The position numbers and the translations under genes were made by a program. A stretch of 64,000 nt of DNA from Leptospira mayottensis 200901116 (lineage in GTDB: Bacteria; Spirochaetota; Leptospiria; Leptospirales; Leptospiraceae), in contig NZ_CP024871.1 in assembly GCF_000306675.2 (NCBI RefSeq), forward strand, positions 1,126,001 through 1,190,000. Reading direction: 5' to 3'. Under the pieces are notes generated by a model. That model did not search any database and had not been told where the DNA came from. It worked only from the letters and a program-made list of their open reading frames with translations. This document shows, piece by piece, positions 1-30,522 of the stretch; position 1 is the stretch's first letter; each line of letters opens with the position of its first letter.

Positions 1-119
1 GCCCGTTCCACTTTGAGAAGTAAATCCCGCGTTTCCACTTACACTTCCTGTTTTACTGTTGTAGCTGAGTCCTGCATTGAATCCGCCTTTTGTTAAACCG
101 ACATCCACCGATGTTCCAC
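1..119 (-). pseudogene. 5'-truncated remnant of a giant TIGR04388-type gene
   Basis: This stretch matches the Gly-rich beta-repeat coding region of the giant gene at 822-7511 (its positions 2325-2443) with a few substitutions, and the match stops abruptly after base 119. On the minus strand it reads as the same repeat class (VGLTKGGFNAGLSYNS...). The 5' part of the gene is missing and the 3' part would continue left of the window. It is probably the leftover tail of a rearranged module, comparable with the orphan tail at 28631-30083 but broken at a different point. Confidence 0.75.
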
Positions 120-140
120 ATTCAGAGGGCAGAAGACTGA

Positions 141-224
141 AGGGGAAGGCTTTCCCCTCGCTTCATACCGAGCTTGCTGTCTTTCTAATTTACAAATGTC
201 TAATTGTATTTCCAAGCTCGGTAT
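141..224. repeat. two inverted repeats between the gene remnant and the LRR gene
   Basis: A short hairpin (AGGGGAA at 141-147 pairing with TTCCCCT at 152-158) is followed by a perfect 12-bp inverted repeat (ATACCGAGCTTG at 165-176, CAAGCTCGGTAT at 213-224) around a 36-base spacer. They lie downstream of the minus-strand LRR gene and could be terminator or mobile-element end sequences. No T-run makes a terminator certain. Confidence 0.5.
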
Positions 225-240
225 TCCGCTACCCCTTCGC

Positions 241-280
241 CGGGCTATCTCCTTGGTTCCATCCCCGGAACCCTGTTTTG
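241..280. repeat. conserved ~40-bp motif at the 3' edge of a tail cassette (copy 1)
   Basis: The motif begins CGGGCTATCTCCTTGG and ends CCCTGTTTTG. It recurs with few changes at 9305-9343 and 27974-28014, each time just downstream of the small exported-protein gene. This copy contains a perfect GGTTCC/GGAACC inverted repeat around ATCCCC. Role unknown: it could be a transcription end, a mobile-element scar or a recombination boundary of the cassette. Confidence 0.55.
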
Positions 281-288
281 CCTTGGAA

Positions 289-821
289 TCACTGAGTTGT
301 AACACCAGCCTTCGGCAATCCCTTTCTCAGCTTTTTCAATCCTTGTTCAGAAATATTCGTCAAAGATAACTCCAACGTTGTCAGTTGTTTCATTTTCAAC
401 AAATGAGGAATACAACCGTCGTCGATTTCTTGAATGTTGTTTAAAAATAATTTAGTAATCGTTTTACTTTTAGAAATATATTCAATCCCTTTGTTCGTAA
501 TTTTATTTCGTCCTAAACTTAGATCGTCTAACTTTGGGAGTGTGGAAATTTGTTTCAATCCTTCATCTGTGATTTTGGAATCATCTAAGGTTAGCGTTTC
601 TAAATTTGGGAATACAACAAGATATTGCATTCCTTCATCCGTCATTTCCTTCATTCCTAAACTTTCAATCTTTTCAGGTTTCATATCTAAATTGTATTTT
701 TTGAATTCAGGACTGATGGAACTGTAATACTCGTATGCTTTTTCTTTCAGACTTTTTTCCGCAAAAATTCCCATAGTTCCCGCCAATCCTAAAATTAAAA
801 TCGCCATCAACTTCGTTTTCA

Positions 822-822
<1 letters not shown>
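289..822 (-). CDS. exported leucine-rich-repeat protein, candidate immunity/partner of the 822-7511 tail
   Basis: A 177-residue protein. The start is the ATG at 822, overlapping the stop of the giant gene by one base (TGATG), with a GGAGG ribosome-binding site six bases upstream; this implies translational coupling. Residues 1 to about 22 form a signal peptide ending near GIFA and there is no lipobox Cys. The rest is a run of roughly 24-residue LRRs (NLETLTLDDSKITDEGLKQI and similar). LRR proteins bind other proteins, so a role in binding or neutralising the adjacent variable tail is inferred from position only. The same protein class accompanies the similar tail of the giant gene at 57950-64000 (LRR at 57353-57925), which supports specific pairing. 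Confidence 0.8.
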
Positions 823-7511
<6,689 letters not shown>

Positions 7512-7655
7512 CCTTCAATTCATGTTGCGTCGCAGGATTTCTGCTGCGATCGCTTTCGCTTCGTAGTTCGATGTTTGGTCTTTAAAACTCAAAAGCTGAA
7601 TTCCAAACCCGTGATGCAACTTTTCCCCCGTTTCCGTCCTCTAAAGACTCGAACA

Positions 7656-7684
7656 AGATTGAAAAAATTTGTGATTTGTGTCAA
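7656..7684 (-). promoter_or_regulatory. weak candidate promoter for the giant gene
   Basis: The 265-bp divergent spacer 7512-7776 holds a minus-strand TTGACA (7679-7684), then AATCTT after 18 bases. The -35 is perfect and the -10 poor, so this is only a candidate. The same bases recur in the spacers 17027-17291 and 26180-26444. I see no other convincing site in these spacers. Confidence 0.25.
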
Positions 7685-7776
7685 TTATCATATCACTGAC
7701 AAATAACAAAAATTAGGCGTTCAGCAAAAAAAGATTCATATTGTGATGAAAATATTACGATGTATTCACAGATAAC

Positions 7777-9162
7777 ATGCAGACAGCGACCCATTCATCA
7801 GTCATACTTCCTACAATCCCTAAAAAAAACAGGAATTCATACGATACATTCTGGAAATTCAATGTCGCTAACGGCGTTATTACTTCCGAGCAGCTCAAAG
7901 GGTTACCGAAATCCACCGTTCACTCTCTAAAAAACAAAGATCCAGATTCCTTTCGTCATATCTACGGGTTTCGGTTTAACGGGATGGAGCCGAATCTTCA
8001 AAGAGAAGCTAACTACCTTTCCATACGCTTGGAAAACTCTCTTACCCTTCAAAAAGGGATCATCGCTCTTGCAAAAATCAAACTATGTCTTCTTCAGATC
8101 AAATCTCTTCCGAAAAAGATGAAAAACTCAATTCAAGTTAAAGAAAAAATCGTCCGTACCATTCAAAGAGTAAGGGACGACCTTGGATTCGAAAGAACAT
8201 TAAGGAAGTTTCATATCTCAAAGTCCACTTTTCACAGCTGGTTTTTCCAAGTGCGGTTCCGATGTAGTAGTTCCTGGGAAAAACTCTGCCACAAGCGGTT
8301 TGTCGGTCAGATTTCAGTCAAGGAAATCGATTCTTTAAAAAATCTTCTTTTGGAAAAAGCTACTTTGTTTTGGCCTCTTTCTTCCATTTGGGGATGCGCT
8401 AGAAAAAACGACATTCTGCATTGCAGCTTATCTTCCTTTTACAAATGGGCAAGAGTGATTCGTCCCGAACTCTTTTCAAACAAGTTTAAGAAGCTAAAGA
8501 AAGAAGGTTTTAAAACCTACCGTCCCAATGAAGTTTGGCATTGCGATATCACTCAGTTTGTCACCAAAGACAACGTCAAATCTCATATTTACATCTTGAT
8601 TGATAACTTCTCTAAGATGATTTTAGCGTTTAGAGTCGCTGCCCAAGTCGACAGCGACATCTGTGCTTCGTTAGTCGAGGAAGCCATTTCCAAGTATCAA
8701 ACCTCTTTTTCCAAATTGACCTTGCCCGATCTTTTTCCTTTAATCAATCTCAATCTTTCTAAAGAATCTTCTTTCGTTCATTTGATGACCGACGGGGGGC
8801 CCGAAAATCAAGGCGCTCTCGACAGAATCATTTTTGATTACAAGCTTCCAATCAACAAAATTACCGCAGGTAAAGACGTTTCATTTTCTAATAGTCCCAT
8901 AGAGGCAATCCACAAAATCACAAAGTATCAGTGCCTTCATCATTTAGATATTCCTAATAGACAATCTTTGATTCAAAAATTGTCCGAATGGATTCCCATC
9001 TACAACGATCAACGGCCCAACAGAGCCGGCCGTTATCTACTCACTCCTTCCGAAATCTTTCGCGGTAAATCCATTGATTCTAATTTGCTAAACCAACAAT
9101 CGAAAGACGCTAAAAAACAAAGATACCTCCTTAATAAAGTTACATCCTGTGGAGTTTGTTAG
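7777..9162 (+). CDS. rve-family DDE transposase, module 1
   Basis: A 461-residue transposase/integrase with a retroviral-integrase-type core. The catalytic triad is visible as D257 (WHCDIT), D339 (MTDGGPEN) and E376 (SNSPIEA). The N-terminal ~240 residues hold likely helix-turn-helix segments (KFHISKSTFHSW). It would cut and join DNA ends of its own element. It is transcribed divergently from the giant gene at 822-7511, and the pair recurs three times. The right end of the unit is set by divergence of the three copies after GTGCTC at 9305; the left end cannot be placed because all copies share the left flank. Identical in protein to 26445-27830. I saw no -1 frameshift site; it appears to be a single-ORF transposase. 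Confidence 0.85.
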   Translation: MQTATHSSVILPTIPKKNRNSYDTFWKFNVANGVITSEQLKGLPKSTVHSLKNKDPDSFRHIYGFRFNGMEPNLQREANYLSIRLENSLTLQKGIIALAKIKLCLLQIKSLPKKMKNSIQVKEKIVRTIQRVRDDLGFERTLRKFHISKSTFHSWFFQVRFRCSSSWEKLCHKRFVGQISVKEIDSLKNLLLEKATLFWPLSSIWGCARKNDILHCSLSSFYKWARVIRPELFSNKFKKLKKEGFKTYRPNEVWHCDITQFVTKDNVKSHIYILIDNFSKMILAFRVAAQVDSDICASLVEEAISKYQTSFSKLTLPDLFPLINLNLSKESSFVHLMTDGGPENQGALDRIIFDYKLPINKITAGKDVSFSNSPIEAIHKITKYQCLHHLDIPNRQSLIQKLSEWIPIYNDQRPNRAGRYLLTPSEIFRGKSIDSNLLNQQSKDAKKQRYLLNKVTSCGVC

Positions 9163-9256
9163 AATACAGGTTTCAAATCCGGTAATTAACCCAATCATCA
9201 TTTACACTTTTATAATGTGATGTCTCTCTTCACATCATCCCTGCAACTTTCATGCC

Positions 9257-9274
9257 GGTTCACTTTTGTGAACC
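9257..9274. other. stem-loop downstream of transposase, module 1
   Basis: A perfect 7-bp stem (GGTTCAC, loop TTTT, GTGAACC) about 95 bases after the transposase stop. It could end transcription or mark the element end, but no T-run follows. Identical copies sit at 18772-18789 and 27925-27942. Confidence 0.5.
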
Positions 9275-9304
9275 GTTTAGTCCAGTTTGCACTCGGAATG
9301 TGCT

Positions 9305-9343
9305 CGGCTATCTCCTTGGTTCCATCCCCGGAGCCCTGTTTTG
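9305..9343. repeat. conserved ~40-bp cassette-edge motif (copy 2)
   Basis: This is the same motif as at 241-280 and 27974-28014 (CGGCTATCTCCTTGG to CCCTGTTTTG). Here it directly abuts the end of the transposase unit and lies just beyond the 3' end of the lipoprotein gene at 9377-9934. The module at 18895-19560 lacks it. Confidence 0.55.
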
Positions 9344-9376
9344 TTTTTGGTGTGGATCTGCAACAGAACAAAAGCT

Positions 9377-9934
9377 TTACTTCTTTTTCTGCACCCCGTG
9401 ATCTTCTTCGTGATACTGTAGTTCGTAGTTTAGTTTAATATCAGAAATGCATTCGGAAATCGTTTGAGAAGAAGCAACCTTCCCTTCGGCACTGTCCATA
9501 TTCCATTTCCCATCTGATTCTTTCTTTGAGTAGTTTTCCGTCATCAATGCATAAGTCTCGACCTTAGTTATTGATGTATATTGCACAATAAAATATTTGC
9601 GAGTTTTACCATTGATTTCAATCGTTACACTTTCTAAATCTCGTTCTTTAACTTTGCCTTTGTAAACTTTACCTTCCGCAATCCCAAGTTCAAAAAAATT
9701 AACATTAGGATCAATTTTCAAACAATACTCATCAAATTTAGATATGATGCCCATTGATTCTTTAAAAGTATTTAAGCCGTCCATCGCAAATACCCAGTTG
9801 AATATATTTTCAGTCTTCATATCCTGCACCTTCTCTTCCTGGACGGAATTTTCTTGTTTGGGGACTTCTTTGTTTTCTTCCTTGCAGAAGAAAACAAAGA
9901 ACAACATACTTACTAACGCTATTTTCTTTTTCAT
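9377..9934 (-). CDS. small lipoprotein, candidate immunity partner of the 9938-17026 tail
   Basis: A 185-residue protein beginning MKKKIALVSMLFFVFFC. The short hydrophobic segment ending in Cys17 fits a lenient spirochaetal lipobox, so it is probably a lipid-anchored envelope protein. The mature part is charged at first (KEENKEVPKQEN), then globular, with no family I recognise. It starts three bases after the stop of the giant gene and must be co-transcribed with it. The partner at this position differs in every module, as expected if it matches the tail of its own giant protein; the immunity role is inferred from context. Confidence 0.7.
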   Translation of the reverse strand: MKKKIALVSMLFFVFFCKEENKEVPKQENSVQEEKVQDMKTENIFNWVFAMDGLNTFKESMGIISKFDEYCLKIDPNVNFFELGIAEGKVYKGKVKERDLESVTIEINGKTRKYFIVQYTSITKVETYALMTENYSKKESDGKWNMDSAEGKVASSQTISECISDIKLNYELQYHEEDHGVQKKK

Positions 9935-9937
9935 GTT

Positions 9938-17026
<7,089 letters not shown>

Positions 17027-17291
17027 CCTTCAATTCATGTTGCGTCGCAGGATTTCTGCTGCGATCGCTTTCGCTTCGTAGTTCGATGTTTGGTCTTTAA
17101 AACTCAAAAGCTGAATTCCAAACCCGTGATGCAACTTTTCCCCCGTTTCCGTCCTCTAAAGACTCGAACAAGATTGAAAAAATTTGTGATTTGTGTCAAT
17201 TATCATATCACTGACAAATAACAAAAATTAGGCGTTCAGCAAAAAAAGATTCATATTGTGATGAAAATATTACGATGTATTCACAGATAAC

Positions 17292-18677
17292 ATGCAGACA
17301 GCGACCCATTCATCAGTCATACTTCCTACAATCCCTAAAAAAAACAGGAATTCATACGATACATTCTGGAAATTCAATGTCGCTAACGGCGTTATTACTT
17401 CCGAGCAGCTCAAAGGGTTACCGAAATCCACCGTTCACTCTCTAAAAAACAAAGATCCAGATTCCTTTCGTCATATCTACGGGTTTCGGTTTAACGGGAT
17501 GGAGCCGAATCTTCAAAGAGAAGCTAACTACCTTTCCATACGCTTGGAAAACTCTCTTACCCTTCAAAAAGGGATCATCGCTCTTGCAAAAATCAAACTA
17601 TGTCTTCTTCAGATCAAATCTCTTCCGAAAAAGATGAAAAACTCAATTCAAGTTAAAGAAAAAATCGTCCGTACCATTCAAAGAGTAAGGGACGACCTTG
17701 GATTCGAAAGAACATTAAGGAAGTTTCATATCTCAAAGTCCACTTTTCACAGCTGGTTTTTCCAAGTGCGGTTCCGATGTAGTAGTTCCTGGGAAAAACT
17801 CTGCCACAAGCGGTTTGTCGGTCAGATTTCAGTCAAGGAAATCGATTCTTTAAAAAATCTTCTTTTGGAAAAAGCTACTTTGTTTTGGCCTCTTTCTTCC
17901 ATTTGGGGATACGCTAGAAAAAACGACATTCTGCATTGCAGCTTATCTTCCTTTTACAAATGGGCGAGAGTGATTCGTCCCGAACTCTTTTCGAACAAGT
18001 TTAAGAAGCTAAAGAAAGAAGGTTTTAAAACCTACCGTCCCAATGAAGTTTGGCATTGCGATATCACTCAGTTTGTCACCAAAGACAACGTCAAATCTCA
18101 TATTTACATCTTGATTGATAACTTCTCTAAGATGATTTTAGCGTTTAGAGTCGCTCCCCAAGTCGACAGCGACATCTGTGCTTCGTTAGTCGAGGAAGCC
18201 ATTTCCAAGTATCAAACCTCTTTTTCCAAATTGACCTTGCCCGATCTTTTTCCTTTAATCAATCTCAATCTTTCTAAAGAATCTTCTTTCGTTCATTTGA
18301 TGACCGACGGGGGGCCCGAAAATCAAGGCTCTCTCGACAGAATCATTTTTGATTACGAGCTTCCAATCAACAAAATTACCGCAGGTAAAGACGTTTCATT
18401 TTCTAACAGTCCCATCGAGGCAATCCACAAAATCACAAAGTATCAGTGCCTTCATCATTTAGATATTCCTAATAGACAATCTTTGATTCAAAAATTGTCC
18501 GAATGGATTCCCATCTACAACGATCAACGGCCCAACAGAGCCGGCCGTTATCTACTCACTCCTTCCGAAATCTTTCGCGGTAAATCCATTGATTCTAATT
18601 TGCTAAACCAACAATCGAAAGACGCTAAAAAACAAAGATACCTCCTTAATAAAGTTACATCCTGTGGAGTTTGTTAG
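17292..18677 (+). CDS. rve-family DDE transposase, module 2
   Basis: A 461-residue homologue of the gene at 7777-9162, divergent from the giant gene at 9938-17026. The D257/D339/E376 triad is intact. It differs from the other two copies at a few residues (Y207 for C, P289 for A, S347 for A, E356 for K). The copies are therefore not all freshly duplicated, and this module has evolved separately for a while. The reading frame is intact. Confidence 0.85.
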   Translation: MQTATHSSVILPTIPKKNRNSYDTFWKFNVANGVITSEQLKGLPKSTVHSLKNKDPDSFRHIYGFRFNGMEPNLQREANYLSIRLENSLTLQKGIIALAKIKLCLLQIKSLPKKMKNSIQVKEKIVRTIQRVRDDLGFERTLRKFHISKSTFHSWFFQVRFRCSSSWEKLCHKRFVGQISVKEIDSLKNLLLEKATLFWPLSSIWGYARKNDILHCSLSSFYKWARVIRPELFSNKFKKLKKEGFKTYRPNEVWHCDITQFVTKDNVKSHIYILIDNFSKMILAFRVAPQVDSDICASLVEEAISKYQTSFSKLTLPDLFPLINLNLSKESSFVHLMTDGGPENQGSLDRIIFDYELPINKITAGKDVSFSNSPIEAIHKITKYQCLHHLDIPNRQSLIQKLSEWIPIYNDQRPNRAGRYLLTPSEIFRGKSIDSNLLNQQSKDAKKQRYLLNKVTSCGVC

Positions 18678-18771
18678 AATACAGGTTTCAAATCCGGTAA
18701 TTAACCCAATCATCATTTACACTTTTATAATGTGATGTCTCTCTTCACATCATCCCTGCAACTTTCATGCC

Positions 18772-18789
18772 GGTTCACTTTTGTGAACC
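18772..18789. other. stem-loop downstream of transposase, module 2
   Basis: Same perfect GGTTCAC/GTGAACC hairpin as at 9257-9274. The three modules stop matching each other after GTGCTC at 18820. The bases 18821-18894 are specific to this module and show nothing recognisable. Confidence 0.5.
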
Positions 18790-18894
18790 GTTTAGTCCAG
18801 TTTGCACTCGGAATGTGCTCGGGAAGAGTATTTTGCGTTTGCTCGTGCATCGTTAGAGGGTGTTAGTTTGTGCGAGAGTGGACTACAGCGTAAG

Positions 18895-26179
<7,285 letters not shown>

Positions 26180-26444
26180 CCTTCAATTCATGTTGCGTCG
26201 CAGGATTTCTGCTGCGATCGCTTTCGCTTCGTAGTTCGATGTTTGGTCTTTAAAACTCAAAAGCTGAATTCCAAACCCGTGATGCAACTTTTCCCCCGTT
26301 TCCGTCCTCTAAAGACTCGAACAAGATTGAAAAAATTTGTGATTTGTGTCAATTATCATATCACTGACAAATAACAAAAATTAGGCGTTCAGCAAAAAAA
26401 GATTCATATTGTGATGAAAATATTACGATGTATTCACAGATAAC

Positions 26445-27830
26445 ATGCAGACAGCGACCCATTCATCAGTCATACTTCCTACAATCCCTAAAAAAAACAG
26501 GAATTCATACGATACATTCTGGAAATTCAATGTCGCTAACGGCGTTATTACTTCCGAGCAGCTCAAAGGGTTACCGAAATCCACCGTTCACTCTCTAAAA
26601 AACAAAGATCCAGATTCCTTTCGTCATATCTACGGGTTTCGGTTTAACGGGATGGAGCCGAATCTTCAAAGAGAAGCTAACTACCTTTCCATACGCTTGG
26701 AAAACTCTCTTACCCTTCAAAAAGGGATCATCGCTCTTGCAAAAATCAAACTATGTCTTCTTCAGATCAAATCTCTTCCGAAAAAGATGAAAAACTCAAT
26801 TCAAGTTAAAGAAAAAATCGTCCGTACCATTCAAAGAGTAAGGGACGACCTTGGATTCGAAAGAACATTAAGGAAGTTTCATATCTCAAAGTCCACTTTT
26901 CACAGCTGGTTTTTCCAAGTGCGGTTCCGATGTAGTAGTTCCTGGGAAAAACTCTGCCACAAGCGGTTTGTCGGTCAGATTTCAGTCAAGGAAATCGATT
27001 CTTTAAAAAATCTTCTTTTGGAAAAAGCTACTTTGTTTTGGCCTCTTTCTTCCATTTGGGGATGCGCTAGAAAAAACGACATTCTGCATTGCAGCTTATC
27101 TTCCTTTTACAAATGGGCAAGAGTGATTCGTCCCGAACTCTTTTCAAACAAGTTTAAGAAGCTAAAGAAAGAAGGTTTTAAAACCTACCGTCCCAATGAA
27201 GTTTGGCATTGCGATATCACTCAGTTTGTCACCAAAGACAACGTCAAATCTCATATTTACATCTTGATTGATAACTTCTCTAAGATGATTTTAGCGTTTA
27301 GAGTCGCTGCCCAAGTCGACAGCGACATCTGTGCTTCGTTAGTCGAGGAAGCCATTTCCAAGTATCAAACCTCTTTTTCCAAATTGACCTTGCCCGATCT
27401 TTTTCCTTTAATCAATCTCAATCTTTCTAAAGAATCTTCTTTCGTTCATTTGATGACCGACGGGGGGCCCGAAAATCAAGGCGCTCTCGACAGAATCATT
27501 TTTGATTACAAGCTTCCAATCAACAAAATTACCGCAGGTAAAGACGTTTCATTTTCTAATAGTCCCATAGAGGCAATCCACAAAATCACAAAGTATCAGT
27601 GCCTTCATCATTTAGATATTCCTAATAGACAATCTTTGATTCAAAAATTGTCCGAATGGATTCCCATCTACAACGATCAACGGCCCAACAGAGCCGGCCG
27701 TTATCTACTCACTCCTTCCGAAATCTTTCGCGGTAAATCCATTGATTCTAATTTGCTAAACCAACAATCGAAAGACGCTAAAAAACAAAGATACCTCCTT
27801 AATAAAGTTACATCCTGTGGAGTTTGTTAG
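26445..27830 (+). CDS. rve-family DDE transposase, module 3
   Basis: A 461-residue protein identical to the 7777-9162 product, with the same D257, D339 and E376 catalytic residues, divergent from the giant gene at 19538-26179. It lies inside the 7.4-kb repeat, so it was copied with its module rather than by independent transposition. To its right is the lipoprotein plus orphan M23 tail at 28042-30083, so it separates two tail cassettes. Confidence 0.85.
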   Translation: MQTATHSSVILPTIPKKNRNSYDTFWKFNVANGVITSEQLKGLPKSTVHSLKNKDPDSFRHIYGFRFNGMEPNLQREANYLSIRLENSLTLQKGIIALAKIKLCLLQIKSLPKKMKNSIQVKEKIVRTIQRVRDDLGFERTLRKFHISKSTFHSWFFQVRFRCSSSWEKLCHKRFVGQISVKEIDSLKNLLLEKATLFWPLSSIWGCARKNDILHCSLSSFYKWARVIRPELFSNKFKKLKKEGFKTYRPNEVWHCDITQFVTKDNVKSHIYILIDNFSKMILAFRVAAQVDSDICASLVEEAISKYQTSFSKLTLPDLFPLINLNLSKESSFVHLMTDGGPENQGALDRIIFDYKLPINKITAGKDVSFSNSPIEAIHKITKYQCLHHLDIPNRQSLIQKLSEWIPIYNDQRPNRAGRYLLTPSEIFRGKSIDSNLLNQQSKDAKKQRYLLNKVTSCGVC

Positions 27831-27924
27831 AATACAGGTTTCAAATCCGGTAATTAACCCAATCATCATTTACACTTTTATAATGTGATGTCTCTCTTCA
27901 CATCATCCCTGCAACTTTCATGCC

Positions 27925-27942
27925 GGTTCACTTTTGTGAACC
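27925..27942. other. stem-loop downstream of transposase, module 3
   Basis: Third identical copy of the GGTTCAC/GTGAACC hairpin, 94 bases after the transposase stop. Confidence 0.5.
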
Positions 27943-27973
27943 GTTTAGTCCAGTTTGCACTCGGAATGTGCTC

Positions 27974-28014
27974 CGGGCTATCTCTTTGTGTTCCATCCCC
28001 GGATCCCTGTTTTG
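27974..28014. repeat. conserved ~40-bp cassette-edge motif (copy 3)
   Basis: CGGGCTATCTC to CCCTGTTTTG, matching 241-280 and 9305-9343 with small changes. It lies between the transposase unit and the 3' end of the lipoprotein gene at 28042. A partial match (GGAGCCCTGTTTTG) occurs at 42564-42577 beside the LRR gene of the mobile element. Confidence 0.5.
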
Positions 28015-28041
28015 CTGTGGATCGGTAGTGCACAAGAGAAC

Positions 28042-28620
28042 CTAATCACAACCCTCAACAGCAAATATTTCTGGAATCCTACCAACGCTAATTCCTGTTA
28101 CCTTTTTATTGTTAGTTAAAAAAATCATGCGGAAATCTTTATCATAAAAATCTTTAGGTTCAAAAACTAACATTGTATCACCTGTATAATGTTCTTTCTC
28201 CCGTTTAATATTATTTTTATAAGTGGAAAGAATTGATGTCATATCAGAATTAATTTTTATCCCAGACAAGGTTTGAAAAGTCGAATTCGAAATATAAATC
28301 CTACTCAATCTTAGATCTTTAGTTTTTCCTATAAACATTAAAGAAATACCAGAAAGCCCAGGTACAGTGTAGAAATGACATTCTTGTCCATTGTAATCAT
28401 TCTCTTTACCACCTACTAACTTAGCAGATAATTTTTTCTCTATCTGAAACAATGTATCATTAATATGTATTGGACCTAAACCTCTAAGATGAATCTTAAA
28501 TGTACTAAAATCTACACCGTAAATTGGCATACATGCTTGCACTAAGATGGAAATTAATAAACATTTTTGTACACATAGGTAAATTAGTTTTCCTACTTCA
28601 AATTTTGAATTATTCTTCAT
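28042..28620 (-). CDS. small exported (probable lipo-) protein, partner of the orphan M23 tail
   Basis: A 192-residue protein. I place the start at the ATG at 28620 because GAGGAGA lies at the right distance upstream and because a longer frame would run back into the M23 tail. The N-terminus (KLIYLCVQKCLLISILVQAC) is a signal sequence with a lipobox-like VQAC. The rest (LGPIHINDTLFQIEKKL ...) is unassigned. It follows the orphan tail stop by ten bases. If expressed, it would be that tail's cognate immunity protein; because the tail has lost its promoter, it may now be silent or kept as orphan immunity. Confidence 0.65.
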   Translation of the reverse strand: MKNNSKFEVGKLIYLCVQKCLLISILVQACMPIYGVDFSTFKIHLRGLGPIHINDTLFQIEKKLSAKLVGGKENDYNGQECHFYTVPGLSGISLMFIGKTKDLRLSRIYISNSTFQTLSGIKINSDMTSILSTYKNNIKREKEHYTGDTMLVFEPKDFYDKDFRMIFLTNNKKVTGISVGRIPEIFAVEGCD

Positions 28621-28630
28621 TAATATCTCC

Positions 28631-30083
28631 TCATTGATTTGTAGCCCAATCACGTATATTAAAATTAGCAGGATTCTGAACAACCCCATTAAGTTTTAAT
28701 TCATAATGTAAATGGGGACCCGTAGATGGCCCGGTATTTCCTGATCTAGTGATTAACTCTCCTTGCACTACCTGATGATTATTTTGAACTAGTAACTCAG
28801 AGTTGTGTTTAAAAATTGAGACAAGGCCACCACCGTGATCTATATGAACTTCCTTTGAACCATTATTTTGTGTCCCGGAAAAGATAACCTTTCCAGGCGC
28901 AGTTGCAAATACTGGTGTTCCCATGGGCATTGCAATATCAATTCCCCGATGATTTTTCGTTGGACCAGTCGGATTAAATGGGTCGGGCCTACTTCCAAAC
29001 TCTGAAGTAACATTATACCCTTTTCCTGGAATTATTGCTCCATCAGCCAAAGGCTTTGAAACGGAGTTTAAATCTCTTGAAGGCTTATAGTTATAGCTAT
29101 TTTCTGCTAACGAATTTAAGTTTGTAACAGGCTTCGAACCACCCCCCGCAATCTTGTCCCACAAACTACTCGCCCCACTGACTGCAGAGTTTAGAATATT
29201 CTGAACTACTCCACCATACAACCCAGTGCCTTGGCTTTGATGTGTAGTAGGTGTTGTTGAATTCGAGTTTGCAGTTTTTGAATCCTGGTTATTACGATAA
29301 GCTTGGACTTTACCTTCGATCTCCGCGGTATCATAGCCCATTCTTCTTAACTCTGCAATGCTTGCATCGGTTTGAGCGCGAGTTTCTCCTTTCCAGTTGT
29401 CCCAAAATGCTGCCTTATCTTCTGTGGATAATGGACGTCTTCCTCCTGTTGTTGATTCTCCATCGGGCCCAAACGATCCCGATGAAGTTAACGTTTGTCC
29501 TGTGTCATGCGACGATGGGGCTCCGTGTGCTGGTGCTCCATCTTCATCTCTTCTCTGAGTCGCATATCCAATCGCACTCGCCGCCGCCGCTCCATTTTCT
29601 TGATTGTTTCTATTTTGAGCAGCTCTTGAATCTGCTTCTGCTTTCGCCGCTTTGTATGCTTTCTCTTCATCGGTATCGGCTACACCTTGAGCGAGAGCGT
29701 TGTTCATTGCAGACTCGGCAAGAAAGTTACTGTTACTGGTTAAACCGCTCTGAGCATTGTAGTTGAATGCATTGGTTCCCCCCGAGTTTAAGCTGAGTGT
29801 AACACCCGTGTGTTCGTTCCAAGAAAGTCCTCCACTGACTCCGCCGTATTTACCGCCTTTACCTTCATACGAACCGTATTGGTCCGTAGATACATCCGCT
29901 CCCCATCCTCCAAACTCCGAACGAGAAAGTGTAGCACCAACTCCCGGAAGAACCACGTTGTTGTTTCTTGAAATTCCCACGCTAGTGCCAAAGCCGTCTT
30001 GTCTGTTGTAGCTCATTCCCAAGTTGAGAGTGCTGGCATACGATCCTGTGGTTCCGTTTTTACCCATTCCGAGTCCGAGGCCA
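28631..30083 (-). pseudogene. orphan 3' tail of a giant gene with canonical M23 domain, displaced by the mobile element
   Basis: The open frame reads into the beta repeats (GLGLGMGKNGTTG...) and matches the 9938-17026 gene almost base for base up to TCCGAGGCCA at 30074-30083, where the mobile element begins. A TAG lies in frame four codons beyond the junction, so no 5' part remains. The first internal ATG is at 30067 (478 codons), without a strong ribosome-binding site. After RAAQNRNN comes the linker RAQTDASIAELRRMGYDT and a full M23 domain: H373 and D377 (HRGID), H421 and HLH at 452-454 (GPHLHYEL), all zinc/catalytic positions present. It is an intact enzymatic tail without a delivery module; domain integrity suggests recent displacement. 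Confidence 0.8.
30074..30083. other. attachment-site-like junction, left end of element copy 1
   Basis: TCCGAGGCCA is followed by AGTGTAGTGCCC (element) instead of GCGTTAGCTG (intact gene). To the left lies the displaced M23 tail. Same core at 44839-44848 and 59606-59615. It is the longest sequence shared by all three junctions, so it is the candidate crossover core of the tyrosine recombinase. Confidence 0.6.
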
Positions 30084-30522
30084 AGTGTAGTGCCCTAACC
30101 CTGAAGCTGCTGGAGTTGCAATTTTTCCATAGCGTTCGCCAATCCGAAGCGTTTTAGCCCTTAGCAAACTCACACACCGAAAAAAAATCCGGTACAAGCG
30201 TTTTTGAAAATACACAAGAAAATTTCCCTAAGAACACTTTCTTGAATATTCAGCTTTCTTCATGCGATTTCCGAAGAAAATGGAAAAAACCGAAAGATTT
30301 TTTCGTTTTCTCTCACATTTTCCGGAAAATATGGTGATTCAATTTCCAAGTTCTACATCTCAATTTAACAAACTTTGAAATTGCGGAAAACTTCGGATTT
30401 CTTCAGATATTTCAACATACAAGCAAGACTCTTACTCGTTTCTTGGTTCCAATTCGTATTCTGCAAGAACTCTCCAATCCGAGCTTGTATTCTCACTTTC
30501 TACTGCTTCAAAATCTCTCTTA

